Shown piece by piece: positions 1 through 13,189 of a DNA stretch of 64,000 nucleotides. Under the pieces are notes generated by a model. The model had not been told where the DNA came from. It did no database searches and saw nothing but the letters and a program-made list of their open reading frames with translations. Source of the DNA: Amphiura filiformis (lineage: Eukaryota > Echinodermata > Ophiuroidea > Amphilepidida > Amphiuridae); assembly GCF_039555335.1 (NCBI RefSeq), contig NC_092628.1, positions 71,143,706 through 71,207,705 of the forward strand, given 5' to 3'. Made by a program: the position numbers and the translations under genes. Numbering within the stretch: position 1 is the first letter of the stretch; each line of letters opens with the position of its first letter.

Positions 1-119
1 TAAGGGAAGAACCATCAATTAGTTAACAGCTCTATTGTCCAAGTTTCAGATCCAAATCCTTGATTATTCTTCCCTAGATGCAATAGTTCAGTGGCATTCT
101 CCGAACTCTGCAACAGAAG

Positions 120-330
120 AATTTTAATTTTAAGGCTTTATAAATCAGGGGCTGAAAACGCAAAAAGAGCTGAAAACGCAAAAACCAGATAGCAAAAAGC
201 TGAAAACACCTAGCAAAAAGCTGCAATTTGGGAAGATCCTATACTTTTATACAGAGCAAGTGTACTGGTACGAAAAAAAGCTGAAAATCAAAACAAAAAA
301 GCTGAACTCTCACACCCCTGTAAATAATAA
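120..330. repeat. Short A-rich tandem repeat (aaaagctgaaaa words)
   Basis: Several imperfect copies of an aaaagctgaaaacgc-like word follow each other. No coding potential is visible. The flanking stretch to about 1,020 has only short open frames without recognisable motifs, although it shows two related agggggtc...gggtcattgggtg-like passages (about 612-660 and 815-865) that look like decayed dispersed repeat. Confidence 0.5.
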
Positions 331-1032
331 ATCACAGCTAGCTCTGAAAATAATAAAGAGCCTAGAGGTGTTTACCAGCCTGTCTTCCCTTTGAACCATT
401 AGCCCTTAGATGCAATGGTTCAATGTCCAGATTATACCATCTAGAAAATAATTTGATGTTTTTAGGGAAGATAGAATAGAACAACTTACAATACACCTAT
501 GCTCAGTCTGGGAATGGAGGGAACAAGAAAATACGAAAAAATACATAGCACCCGGGGGAAGCACTCGAATATGAAAGTGACATACCTGTGCCCACCAGCG
601 TATGAAACTAGGGGTCTATCTATTTTCAGAAAAAAGGGGGTCATTCGGTGTTGCCAATGTCCAAAATGGAGTGATTTTGTTTGGGAGCGCCTAAAATTTC
701 ACATCATTGACAATCAAAAATAGCTTTTTATCCAATTTTACAGTACAACATAGACAAAACTCATTTATTTTGCTGAAAATGTGTGTGAAGCGCGTCGAAA
801 TTTCAATTTTGTTCAAGAAAGGGGGTCTACTGAAAAAACAGGGTCATTGGGTGTAGGATTGCCCCATCCCCGAGATAGCAACCAACCTAACATTTTCCCT
901 TTTTGGTCCATTTTTGGGGTTTTCAGTTGGGGAAGAATCTGGGGACGGATGTGACACAGCGCGGTAGGGTGAGGGAATAATTTCAATTTTCTGGAAGAAT
1001 AGACACCCCTGAGTGTGCGCCCCGTATGAACT

Positions 1033-2000
1033 TTGACCTCTATTGATGATCCCACTTTTTTTTACTTATTATCAGTTATTAAAGCCCTTCTAGTTAATCA
1101 TCCAAAAAGTAAGATGGGATCTTGTTGGCGCACATTTTTATTGCTGGTCACAGTTCCACTTTGTGCTGTACATAGGCAAAATAATGGCAATTCGGCACAG
1201 TGTACTCAATTGAATAAGTGTGCCCACATAATCCCACTTTTTTTATACTTGCAATCAGTTATACATAAGCCCATTTAGCCAATCATCCAAAAAATAAGAT
1301 GGGATCATGTTGGCGCATATTTTTATTATGGGTCAAAGTTCCACTTTTGTGCTGCACATAGGCAAATAAGCGTCACTTTGGCACAAAGCTTGACCTTTGA
1401 CCTCTTTTATATTAGTGCGCCCACTTGATCCCAAGTAGCTGTTACTTTTTTTTGTCTACCAGTTGCCAAAGAAACTAGACGATGAAAAATAAAATTGGGA
1501 TCTTGTTGGCGCATCTTTTTGTGATGCAGTAAAAAGACCACATTGTGCTACGTGTCATTAATGAGGGGAAAAGAGGGCAATTATTGACATCCACAATGAG
1601 GCTAAGTCCATTTTCAAAAAATCAGAAAAATATGAAGATCAAGAGATCCCAAGCTAATTTTTTCAGTACTTGAAGAGAATTACCTCTTCTTTGATGAAAT
1701 GCTATTCGAAGAGTAATACAGGCATGTAAAAATGAAACTTACCATGGAGGCCTTTAATTTCAAACTTGTTCGGACTTGGGATCTTGATGGCGCAGCCCGT
1801 TATAATGCTTTGAAGTTTGCACAAGGGCGCTTTTCATCAAATTATTGGATTTGTTGATTTTGTGCGCCATCAAGATCCCAACTTTTTTTCTTGGTTTTTG
1901 TAATGTAACCATTTGGTACTTTAAAAAAAAGCAAAATGCAGGTTGGGATAATGTTGGCGCACAATGTTATGCACCTCCAAAGTTTACCATTTGCAAGTAT
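1033..2000. repeat. Dispersed repeat with recurring GGGATCTTGTTGGCGCA-type motif
   Basis: A 17-19 base motif of the form tgggatcttgttggcgca recurs near 1113, 1297, 1496, 1770 and 1943, and in inverse orientation near 1860. Around the first two copies about 180 bp is repeated in tandem, including a tail with ttccacttttgtgctgcaca. This looks like a non-autonomous repeat or old tandem array. The family is not recognised. Confidence 0.6.
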
Positions 2001-2099
2001 GGCTCAGAGAGGCTGAAATTTCAAGAATCTTTTAAAGCTGAACGAGGGTGCTGTGCACGCTCATATTGTACATGTGTGTGTTGTTGGTGTTAATAATGT

Positions 2100-2600
2100 A
2101 CCAAAATTATTTTTTAGAGAAAATTCTTTTTTTTTTTTGTATCACAACCCCCCTTATTCATGTACATAATTAGGAAGACTTATTCCCAAAATTTCACTTG
2201 ATTGTGATTTTGCTAAACTTGCGAGATATATGCATGATTTATATGTGTATTACACTGCTCCATAGGCAACTGTTGTAATTTCAAATTCAAATTTGACGAT
2301 ATTAAACAAATTCATCTGCAAGAAATTTTTGGTACCGGTACCGGGGGGGTACATAAACATTATGAAGCGAGAGGTTTCCAGTAGTATTATAATCTCAACT
2401 TTTTTTGAAAAAAAAAAGTGGGGCATGAGGCTGTGGATCACGAAATGCCCTTTTAAGCTACAGGAGCCTTGTATTTTTTAGTGCAAACTCTAATTGAAAT
2501 CTAGCCTGAGGTACTCACACACACCTCCATCACTCGTGCAATACGATTTCCACTGTCCTTCTCTGTACGAAGGTCTGAGATGTCTACCTTAAACCTTTCA
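2100..2600. other. Gene-free stretch, nothing recognisable
   Basis: This is AT-rich sequence with homopolymer runs and only short open frames. I see no gene, RNA or clear repeat in it. Confidence 0.5.
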
Positions 2601-2604
2601 AATT

Positions 2605-3205
2605 TCCATCAAACTGCATCATTTTATATATATCAAATTAAAGCCATGAGTAAAGAAAGCCAAAACTGAAAACCTTTTTTTCATAGCACTTTCAAAGTTA
2701 CATCTTGTCAAAGATTGACTTTCATCAAAAAGATTCAGCTAGCAAAATTCCCCAAAACAGCATTTCGGTGGTGTTTCTAGATCTTAGTCTCATGATGATA
2801 GCAGCTTGTTTTAATGGAATTGCTATCAAAATCCCTCTAAATTTCCATGTGCGATTGTCTTATCACCATAAAAAATCATATATTTGGGTCAATTGAAGTA
2901 TAGACCACTTGACATCACTGTTTATCAACAGAGGCGAGGGACTCGACTATCGATATGCTCGAACGAGATGCTACCCTGTTCAATGGCTTTCTTGTATTGT
3001 ATGAAATGTGGCGGGCGATTTAAAATGAACATGCCCTTAGCAGACTACGATGCGTACGCTCACGGCAGGGCAAAGAACAATGTAAATTGTCATAATGCGC
3101 GCGCATATTGCCGGGCAATGACGTCACATGCCAAGTGGTCTATAGAAAACATATTTATGTAGGTTTCCTTGACCGGCCAGTTCTTTTAAATTTATGTAAA
3201 TATGC
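2605..3205 (+). repeat. Dispersed repeat family R1, direct copy, split by a MITE
   Basis: This copy begins catcaaactgcatcatttt and runs to a ttatgtaggtttccttgacc passage. The same sequence occurs inverted at 3393-3775, direct again at 3808-4185, and inverted at about 53345-53705. Members include a shared aaagattgactttcatcaaa block and a gaagtatag...aaacatatttatg block. Copies 1 and 2 face each other and could form a large hairpin. The repeat has no open frame shared by all copies, so it is probably non-autonomous. Confidence 0.8.
2898..3138. mobile_element. Small MITE inserted in repeat R1
   Basis: About 240 bp carry terminal inverted repeats of the type accacttg(g)catgtgac, and the element is flanked on both sides by tatag. 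The uninterrupted site exists at about 4115 in the other direct copy of R1 (gaagtatagaaacatat), which dates this insertion after the spread of R1. There is no transposase; the superfamily is unassigned. Confidence 0.75.
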
Positions 3206-3392
3206 ATTGTAGGCCTATTCTAGGTGAATTTGGCTGACTAGCAAATGTGTTTTACTAAGGTTTGCCTGGCACACCTAGACCATGTCACTCACCACAAAAG
3301 AATGTCAAAGGTCATAAATCACCAATTTGGTGTCTTTCCGCTCCTCGGAATATGATGCTTAAGGCCTATGGCTGAGCATTGTGCAGAGCTAC

Positions 3393-3775
3393 TCTATAGA
3401 AATATAAAAGAACTGGCCGGTCAAGGAAACCTACATAAATATGTTGTCTATACTTCACTTAACCCAAATATATGATTTTTTATGCTATGGTGATAAGTCA
3501 CTCGCACATGAAATTTTAGAGGGATTTTGATAGCAGTTCCATTAAATCTGACTATCAACATGTCAAACATGAGACTAAGATCTAGAAACACCACCAAAAT
3601 TCTTTTGGGGGGAATTTTGCTAGCTGAATCATGTGAATCTTTTTGATGAAAGTCAATCTTTGACAAGATAGAACTTCTTTGCTACGGAAAGTGCTATGAC
3701 AAAAAGGTTTTCAGTTTTGGCTTTCTTTACTCAAGGGCTTTAATTTGATATATAAAATGATGCAGTTTGAATTCA
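3393..3775 (-). repeat. Dispersed repeat family R1, inverted copy
   Basis: This is the reverse complement of the copy starting at 2605, including the ggttttcagttttggctttc end and the aggaaacctacataaatatg end. It ends in sequence matching the start of the copies at 2605 and 3808. Confidence 0.8.
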
Positions 3776-3807
3776 CCTGGCATAAATTTATATCATGATA
3801 AATAAGT

Positions 3808-4185
3808 AGGCCATCAAACTGCATCATTTTATATATCAAATTAAAGCCCTTGAGTAAACAAAGCCAAAACTGAAAACCCTTTTTTCATAGCACTTTCCGT
3901 AGCAAAGTTACATCTTGTCAAAGATTGACTTTCATCAAACAATGTCAAAAAGATTCAGCTAGCAAAATTCCCAAACGGCATTTCGGGGTGTTTCTAGATC
4001 TTTTGTCTCATTATGATAGCAGGTTTTTTAATGGAACTGCTATCAAAATCCTCTAAAATTCCATGAGCGAGTGTCTTATCACCATAAAAAATCATATATT
4101 TGGGTCAAGTGAAGTATAGAAACATATTTATGTAGGTTTCTTTCTTCGACCAGTTATTTTAAATTTCTATGTAAAAATGCATTGA
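3808..4185 (+). repeat. Dispersed repeat family R1, second direct copy (empty site)
   Basis: It is nearly collinear with the copy at 2605 but lacks the 240-bp MITE, so it provides the empty site for that insertion. Confidence 0.8.
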
Positions 4186-4990
4186 CATTTTCGGCGAATT
4201 TGGCTGACTAGCAAATGTGTTTGCCTGGCATACCTAAATCAGCTAAATAAGCATCATGACAACATGGACAAGACATGAGCATAGCATTGCCCTATTGCGT
4301 GCAAGAAATATTCATTACTTTAGGCTCTAATTGTCTTTCCATGGTTTACCTGGCATTAGAAAGAAGCTTACTACCGCCCACTCCAGAAGTGCACAATTTA
4401 CAGTGTTGCTTCGTTGCCACTGGCAAACATGGAATAGCAGGCGCTGTTCTTGATGGATGAAGAAATGTTTGCGACGATGTTATTTGTCTGAATTTAGTAC
4501 ATACGTCGACGGAACTTTGCCTTGATATGTGCAAAAATATCCGCAAACTGTCACCAGACAAAGCTTTAGCCATTTCTGAATTTAAACTGACTAAATGTGA
4601 TATCCAATAACCCAAAAATTCATGCAAAAATCTATGATGACATGTGAGTGACCTCTGACCTAGCTGGTACTCTTATATTCTACCAGGCACCTGTATTCTA
4701 CGTAAGTTTTAGGTCATGAATATTTAAATTAGATAACGTAATTTGATCATGAATGGAAGTCAAAAAGGGCGCATAGCAATTTTTGGCAGGGGGTGGGAGC
4801 GATTTTTGGTACATAGGGGGCCTATTCATGGGGCGTCTTTTAAATAAAACGCTACCCAGTCTAAGAAGGCTTAGGAAAACAGTACAGCAAAGCTTATCGG
4901 CTAAATCTATGCGTTGAGAAAAACATGATACACTCTGAATATGAAAAAAGTGTTAGGGCGTAAATGCCGTGAGCCACACTGATGATCAAA
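4186..4990. other. Gene-free stretch
   Basis: There are only short open frames on both strands that overlap each other, with no splice-supported exon or known motif. Confidence 0.4.
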
Positions 4991-4992
4991 GT

Positions 4993-5375
4993 GTTTAAAA
5001 TGTCTGTAACACTTTTTAAACACTGCAAGGTGTTTAGCCTAATTTTTCATTTACACAGTAGGACACCTAAACACCTAAACACCAAAGTAAACTCATAAAC
5101 ACAAAGAGTAAACACACGAGACTATTTAGAAGTTCTAAACATTCAACATGTTTACTTTCTTATTGTTCGGAATGCACATGTGTTTACTTTGTAAACATTT
5201 GGTGTGTTTACTTTCTTAACAATTTTGAAAGTAAACATGTTGAATGTTTAGAGTCTACAAATGCTCTCATATGTTTACTTGTGTTTATGTGTTTACTTTG
5301 GTGTTTAGGTGTCCTATACTTAGGCCCTAAGTGAAAAATTATGACCTTGCAGTGTTTAAAAAAAGTTACAGAAAC
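4993..5375. mobile_element. Foldback (near-palindromic) element with gtgtttac words
   Basis: The left arm (tctgtaac...aacactgcaagg, then acacctaaacaccaaagtaaac) is mirrored by the right arm (gtttactttggtgtttaggtgt...ccttgcagtgttt...gttacaga). The whole 380 bp can fold on itself. The centre is built of repeated gtttactt/aagtaaac words. There is no coding sequence; it looks like a MITE or foldback transposon. Confidence 0.75.
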
Positions 5376-5479
5376 CCTAAATACTTAGATTTACAGTGTA
5401 GAGAACTAGAGAGTGGATTTTTTTCACCGTTGGACTTGGACACTTTCAAAGTCTATATTTCCAGCAATCATGACAGGAC

Positions 5480-5708
5480 AAACATTTTCGTTATCATGGT
5501 TATAGTAAGTAGGCCCCTTCAATTTGGGTTAGTCCTTCACTTTTTTGTGATTTTCTTCAAAATTGTTGTTTTTACACCAAATCTGTATTTATATTCAGAT
5601 TCCTTGATGTCTTGCCGTTAAAAAATGTATACTTTTATACGTCTTGTGTGAATAATTGCAAAGTTATGGCACTTTTACTACATGCACGTCTGAGAGTACA
5701 CAGCCACC
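5480..5708. mobile_element. Fragment of a TTAA-flanked non-autonomous transposon
   Basis: The end gagtacacagccacc is followed by TTAA at 5709-5712. The preceding 200 bp (ttgatgtcttgcc, tatacttttatacg, aattgcaaagttat) match, in inverse orientation, the first part of the fuller element at 59174-60275. Only one end is seen here. Confidence 0.7.
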
Positions 5709-5739
5709 TTAAGGGCAATTTTGTGAAAATCTTAAAAAT

Positions 5740-6090
5740 GGTTGGTTCAAAGCATCCTTGATATCAGGGGATCATGAAAAGGTCAAATGATGTCAAATGT
5801 TAAACTGGGCCCAATCGGGCTTTAACTTGGTGCAAATCATCCTTGATTTATGGGGAGCATGAAAAGTCAAAGGTCAAATGAGGTCACGTGGTAAACTTAA
5901 CCCAATTGGGCTTAAACTTGATGCAAAGCATCCTTGATATGAAGGAAACATGAACATCAAAGATCAAAGGTCATACAAAATCAAATTTTAACTTATGGGT
6001 CCGATTGGGCTTAAACTTGGTGTAAATTATCCTTGATATGAGGGAGCATGAAAAAATAGTCAAAGGTCAAATGAGGTCCATCAGAAGCCA
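5740..6090. repeat. Tandem repeat, about 95-bp unit with aggtcaaa words
   Basis: About four imperfect units share gggcttaaacttggtgcaaa, tccttgatatgagggagcat and aaggtcaaatgaggtca. No protein-coding frame is kept between units. Confidence 0.75.
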
Positions 6091-6184
6091 CCTGATATTT
6101 GTGGCTCTTGAGCCACTGTAGCTCTAGTTACGTTTTGCACCATTGTAATGGCCATTGGTACAGTAGGCCTACATAAAGTGCGTT

Positions 6185-6430
6185 AAAGTCACCAGACATA
6201 ACCAGCTGTCACCAGCCATCACCAGCCATGCCATACCCTGGCTAGCCATCACCAGCCGTCACTTGCCATTACCGACTAGAGCCAGCCATGGTATCACCAG
6301 TCATACCCTGGTAGCCATCACCAGCCGTTACCTGCCATCACCGGCTATCACCAGCCATACCCTGCATGGTCGTCACTAGCCGTCACCTTCCGATAGCACC
6401 AGTTATCACTAGCCAAAATCTGCCACCAAC
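6185..6430. repeat. Degenerate CACCAGCC(A/G)TCAC tandem repeat
   Basis: Words such as caccagccatcaccagccgt recur many times with drift. It is low-complexity sequence directly ahead of the large minisatellite. Confidence 0.8.
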
Positions 6431-6552
6431 CGGCCATTAAGGTTGGTCTCAAGTTAATCTTGGAATTATGGAAACTTTTGGAAAGAAAGAAGGATCAAAG
6501 AACAGATTTACCTTTTCATTCCGCTGGTTATGATAATTATATAGGCCTATAA

Positions 6553-9500
6553 TTTACGCACGTTATAACATCATAAGAACACCCAGACAGTGATAAAGCG
6601 ACATTACTACCAATTAGGATAACCACCGCACTGTACGTACAGTAAACCTTCATTAAAGAGCACCCAGGCAGTGGTAAAACGACATTACTACCAATTAGGA
6701 TAAGCACTATACGTACGGTAAACCTTTATTAAAGAGCACCCAGGCAGTGGTAAAACGACATTAGCACCAATTAGGGTAAGCACTGTACGTACGGTAAACC
6801 TTTATTAAAGAGCACCCAGGCAATGGTAAAACGACATTAGTACCAATTAGGATATGCACTGTACGTACAATAAACCTTTATTAAAGAGCACCCAGGCAAT
6901 GGTAAAACGACATTAGTACCAATTAGGATAAGCACTGTACGTACGGTAAACCTTTATTAAAGAGCATCCAGTCAGTGGTAAAACGACATTACTACCAATT
7001 AGGATAAGCACTATACGTACAGTAAACATTCCACTAAAGAGCACACAGGCAATGGTAAAACGACATTAGTACCAATTAGGATAAGCACTGTACGTACACC
7101 TTTATTAAAGAGCACCCTGGCAACGGTAAAACGACATTAGTACCAATTAGGATATGCACTGTACGTACAATAAACCTTTATTAAAGAGCACCCAGGCAAT
7201 GGTAAAACGACATTAGTACCAATTAGGATAAGCACTGTACGTACGGTAAACCTTTATTAAAGAGCATCCAGTCAGTGGTAAAACGACATTACTACCAATT
7301 AGGATAAGCACTATACGTACAGTAAACATTCCACTAAAGAGCACACAGGCAATGGTAAAACGACATTAGTACCAATTAGGATATGCACTGTACGTACGGT
7401 AAACCTTTATTAAAGAGCACACGGGCAATGGTAAAACGACATAGTACCAATTAGGATAAGCACTGTACGTACGGTAAACCTTTATTAAAGAGCACACGGG
7501 AAATGGTAAAACGACATTAGTACCAATTAGGATATGCAGTTTATGCACTGTACGTACGGTAAACCTTTATTAAAGAGCACACAGGCAATGGTAAAACGAC
7601 ATTAGTACCAATTAGGATAAACACTATACGTACAGTAAACCTTTATTAAAGAGCACCCAGGCAATGGTAAAACGACATTAGTACCAATTAGGATAAACAC
7701 TATACGTACAGTAAACCTTTATTAAAGAGCACACAGGCAATGGTAAAACGACATTACTACCAATTAGGATAAACACTATACGTACAGTAAACATTCCACT
7801 AAAGAGCACCCAGGCAATGGTAAAACGACATTAGTACCAATTAGGATACGCATTGTACGTACGCGTACGGTAAATCTTTATTAAAGAGCACCCAGGCAAT
7901 GGTAAAACGACATAAGTACCAATTAGGATAAACACTATACGTACAGTAAACCTTTATTAAAGAGCACACAGGCAATGGTAAAACGACATTAGTACCAATT
8001 AGGATAAACACTATACGTACAGTAAACATTCCACTAAAGAGCACCCAGGCAATGGTAAAACGACATTAGTACCAATTAGGATACGCATTGTACGTACGCG
8101 TACGGTAAATCTTTATTAAAGAGCACCCAGGCAATGGTAAAACGACATAAGTACCAATTAGGATAAACACTATACGTACAGTAAACATTCCACTAAAGAG
8201 CACACAGGCAATGGTAAAACGACATTAGTACCAATTAGGATACGCATTGTACGTACGCGTACGGTAAACCTTTATTAAAGAGCACCCAGGCAATGGTAAA
8301 ACGACATTAGTACTAATTAGGATAAACACTATACGTACAGTAAACATTCCACTAAAGAGCACACAGGCAATGGTAAAACGACATTAGCACCAATTAGGAT
8401 AAGCACTGTACGTACGGTAAACCTTTATTAAAGAGCATCCAGTCAGTGGTAAAACGACATAACTACCAATTAGGATAAGCACTGTACGTACGGTAAACCT
8501 TTATTAAAGAGCACCCGGAAATGGTAAAACATCATTAGTACCAATTAGGATAAGCACTGGACGTACGGTAAATCTTTATTAAAGAGCACCCAGGCAATGG
8601 TAAAACGACATAAGTACCAATTAGGATAAGCACTGTACGTACGGTAAACCTTTATTAAAGAGCACACAGGCAATGGTAAAACGACATTAGTACCAATTAG
8701 GATATGCACTGTACGTACGGTAAACCTTTATTAAAGAGCAACCAGGCAACGGTAAAACGGCATTAGTACAATTAGGATAAGCACTGTACGTACGGTAAAC
8801 CTTTATTAAAGAGCACCCAGGCAATGGTAAAACGACATTAGTACCAATTAGGATAAGCACTGTACGTACGGTAAACCTTTATTAAAGAGCACCCAGGCAA
8901 CGGTAAAACGACATTAATTCCAATTAGGATAGCACTGTACGTACGGTAAACCTTTATTAAAGAGCACCCAGGCAACGGTAAAACGACATTACTACCAATT
9001 AGGATAAGCACTATACGTACGGTACACCTTTATTAAAGAGCACCCAGGCAATGGTAAAACGACATTACTACCAATTAGGATAAGCACTGGACGTACGGTT
9101 AACCTTTATTAAAGAGCACCCAGGCAATGGTAAAACGACATTACTACCAATTAGGATAAGCACTGGACGTACGGTTAACCTTTATTAAAGAGCACCCAGA
9201 CAATGGTAAAACGACATTAGTACCAATTAGGATAACCACTGTACGTACGGTTAACCTTTATTAAAGAGCACCCAGGCAATGGTAAAACGACATTACTACC
9301 AATTAGGATAAGCACTGTACGTACGGTAAACCTTTATTAAAGAGCACCCAGGCAACGGTAAAACGACATTACTACCAATTAGGATTATGCAGTTTATGTA
9401 CGGTACACCTTTATTAAAGAGCACCCAGGCAATGGTAAAACGACATTACTACCAATTAGGATAAGCACTGGACGTACGGTTAACCTTTATTAAAGAGCAC

Positions 9501-10095
9501 CCAGGCAATGGTAAAACGACATTACTACCAATTAGTATAAGCACTGTTCGTACGGTAAACCTTCATTAAAGAGCACACAGGCAATGGTAAAACGACATTA
9601 GTACCAATTAGGATAACCACTGTACGTACGGTTAACCTTTATTAAAGAGCACCCAGGCAATGGTAAAACGACATTACTACCAATTAGGATAAGCACTGTA
9701 CGTACGGTAAACCTTTATTAAAGAGCACCCAGGCAATGGTAAAACGACATTACTACCAATTAGGATAAGCACTGGACGTACGGTTAACCTTTATTAAAGA
9801 GCACCCAGGCAATGGTAAAACGACATTACTACCAATTAGGATAAGCACTGGACGTACGGTTAACCTTTATTAAAGAGCACCCAGACAATGGTAAAACGAC
9901 ATTAGTACCAATTAGGATAACCACTGTACGTACGGTTAACCTTTATTAAAGAGCACCCAGGCAATGGTAAAACGACATTACTACCAATTAGGATAAGCAC
10001 TGTACGTACGGTAAACCTTTATTAAAGAGCATCCAGTCAGTGGTAAAACGACATTACTACCAATTAGGATAAGCACTATACGTACGGTAATCCTT
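6553..10095. repeat. Minisatellite array A, 76-bp unit, about 46 copies
   Basis: The unit holds, in order, gtaaacctttattaaagagc, acccaggcaatggtaaaacg, acattagtaccaattaggat and aagcactgtacgtacg, 76 bp in total. Units differ by single bases, and a subset carries a cattccactaaagagcac variant or an extra cgtacg. Blocks of neighbouring units are themselves repeated (for example 6850-7060 against 7150-7360). No reading frame is conserved; the open frames are chance products of the unit. The same unit recurs at 26.7-30.6 kb, in front of the second copy of the duplicated gene. Confidence 0.97.
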
Positions 10096-10560
10096 TTGTG
10101 ACATAGTATATGATCCCTAATTGAGGGATATTTTGATAAATAACACAAGTTGTTATTCATATTTGTTCACTATTTATAAAATGTTCATATTTAGAGATTT
10201 AGTTTTAATTATAAATGTATACTAAACAGTATACAAATTGAGATAACACAACATATTAAGATATAAAGAGAAAGTTAAAAGGTTCACCCTTATACAGAGT
10301 TAAAATGCTGGGATGAGAAAGTGGAACTTCTCACATATAGGCCTAGTATATTGAGGAGATAAATTCCTAAATGACCATATTCGGCACAACAGATGGCTAT
10401 GTTCAAAAGTATTAATGGTCATTTCGATCCTGATTTCTGGCTAATCTGACTAAATAATCATAACTGTGGTTTTGACCAAGGAAATACATGTCAGAATATT
10501 ATTAATTAGTCCTCTTATTGGCCCAAAATCACCCCTTTTCCGAGATTCAGATAAGCTCAA
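10096..10560. other. Unique spacer interrupting the minisatellite
   Basis: This is AT-rich sequence without repeat units between arrays A and B. I see no gene. It could be an old insertion, but no terminal repeats or target duplication are visible. Confidence 0.5.
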
Positions 10561-12535
10561 GGGATACCAATTAGGATAAGCACTGGACGTACGGTAAACC
10601 TTTATTAAAGAGCACCCAGGCAATGGGAAAACGACATTAGTACCAATTAGGATAAGCACGTACGGTAAACCTTTATTAAAGAGCACCCAGGCAATGGGAA
10701 AACCACATTAGTACCAATTAGGATAAGCACGTACGGTAAACCTTTATTAAAGAGCACCCAGGCAATGGGAAAACGACATTACTACCAATTAGGATAAGAG
10801 CTGTACGTACGGTTAACCTTTATTAAAGAGCACCCAGGCAATGGGAAAACGACATTAGTACCAATTAGGATAAGCACGTACGGTAAACCTTTATTAAAGA
10901 GCACCCAGGCAATGGGAAAACGACATTACTACCAATTAGGATAAGCACGTACGGTACACCTTTATTAAAGAGCACCCAGGCAATGGTAAAACGACATTAC
11001 TACCAATTAGGATAAGAGCTGTACGTACGGTTAACCTTTATTAAAGAGCACCCAGGCAATGGGAAAACGACATTAGTACCAATTAGGATAAGCACGTACG
11101 GTAAACCTTTATTAAAGAGCACCCAGGCAATGGGAAAACGACATTAGTACCAATTAGGATAAGCACGTACGGTACACCTTTATTAAAGAGCACCCAGGCA
11201 ATGGTAAAACGACATTACTACCAATTAGGATAAGAGCTGTACGTACGGTTAACCTTTATTAAAGAGCACCCAGGCAATGGGAAAACGACATTAGTACCAA
11301 TTAGGATAAGCACGTACGGTAAACCTTTATTAAAGAGCACCCAGGCAATGGGAAAACGACATTACTACCAATTAGGATAAGCACGTACGGTACACCTTTA
11401 TTAAAGAGCACCCAGGCAATGGTAAAACGACATTACTACCAATTAGGATAAGAGCTGTACGTACGGTTAACCTTTATTAAAGAGCACCCAGGCAATGGGA
11501 AAACCACATTAGTACCAATTAGGATAAGCACGTACGGTAAACCTTTATTAAAGAGCACCCAGGCAATGGGAAAACGACATTACTACCAATTAGGATAAGA
11601 GCTGTACGTACGGTTAACCTTTATTAAAGAGCACCCAGGCAATGGGAAAACGACATTAGTACCAATTAGGATAAGCACGTACGGTAAACCTTTATTAAAG
11701 AGCACCCAGGCAATGGGAAAACGACATTAGTACCAATTAGGATAAGCACGTACGGTACACCTTTATTAAAGAGCACCCAGGCAATGGTAAAACGACATTA
11801 CTACCAATTAGGATAAGAGCTGTACGTACGGTTAACCTTTATTAAAGAGCACCCAGGCAATGGGAAAACGACATTAGTACCAATTAGGATAAGCACGTAC
11901 GGTAAACCTTTATTAAAGAGCACCCAGGCAATGGGAAAACGACATTAGTACCAATTAGGATAAGCACGTACGGTAAACCTTTATTAAAGAGCACCCAGGC
12001 AATGGGAAAACGACATTAGTACCAATTAGGATAAGCACGTACGGTAAACCTTTATTAAAGAGCACCCAGGCAATGGGAAAACGACATTAGTACCAATTAG
12101 GATAAGCACGTACGGTTAACCTTTATTAAAGAGCACCCAGGCAATGGTAAAACGACATAAGTACCAATTAGGATAAGAGCTGTACGTACGGTAAACCTTT
12201 ATTAAAGAGCACCCAGGCAATGGTAAAACGACATTACTACCAATTAGGATAAGCACTGTACGTACGGTAAACCTTCATTAAAGAGCACCCAGGCAATGGT
12301 AAAATGACATTACTACCAATTAGGATATAAGCACTATACGTACGGTAAACCATTATTAAAGAGCACCCAGGCAACGGTAAAACGACATTAGTACCAATTA
12401 GGATAAGCACGTACGGTAAACCTTTATTAAAGAGCACCCAGGCAATGGTAAAACGACATTAGCACCAATTAGGATAAGTATGTATTGTACGTATACGGTA
12501 AACATTTATTAAAGAGCACCCAGACAAAAACGATA
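10561..12535. repeat. Minisatellite array B, 71/77-bp units with higher-order period
   Basis: The unit is the one in array A, but most copies have a shortened aagcacgtacg end (71 bp) and a gggaaaacg variant. A marked longer unit with aagagctgtacgtacgg recurs near 10797, 11014, 11233, 11452, 11598, 11816 and 12176. Most spacings are about 218 bp, that is three monomers, which makes a higher-order repeat. From 12,536 to about 12,800 the units decay. Confidence 0.93.
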
Positions 12536-13189
12536 TTGCCACTATCGTGACTATTTTGATCAGCACCGCACATACGATAAAGTCTTTGGTAAAGAGCACC
12601 CAGGAAGTGGTAAAACGACATTAGTAGGCCTACTTATTAGGATAAGCGCTGTACGCACGGTAAACCTTACTACCAATTAGAGTAGCACTGTGCGAACGGT
12701 AAAACTTTATTAAAGAGCACTCATGCAGTGGTAAAACGACATTACTACCATTTTGGATAAGAACTGTAAATACGATATACCTTCAGTAAAGTGCACCCCA
12801 TGATGCAGTCATGTCTACAATAGAATTATTCAATTCGACCTTTGCAGGACTTAAACCCCATTAAAAGCTATTAAACCAAGATAACACTCATTGAAAGCAG
12901 CTCAACTGATTAAATCATATCTTCTCTGGTTGAATACACACATCATATGTTTCTCCTTTTACACGTACAATGGAGCATTGGCTGGGATTATAGTTTCAGT
13001 TGGGTGAACGATTATAAAGCGAGCGCTAGAGAACAATTCTGTGTGGGCTTTTGTTTACGAAATGAGACAAAACTCTGCTTATTGTTAACCAGCGTTCTTG
13101 AAAATGAGAAACATGGTGGTTTGCAGACTTAACACGGTTTGGAAATAATTTCTTCATATTTTTTGGTGTTATCTGTCGTTTACATATCA

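Noticed and set aside
7366-12437. Open frames of 60-78 codons reading CSLIKVYRTYSAYPNW-like peptides on the minus strand
   Set aside because: They are translations of the 76-bp minisatellite, which is not a multiple of three; frames break from unit to unit and carry no gene signals.
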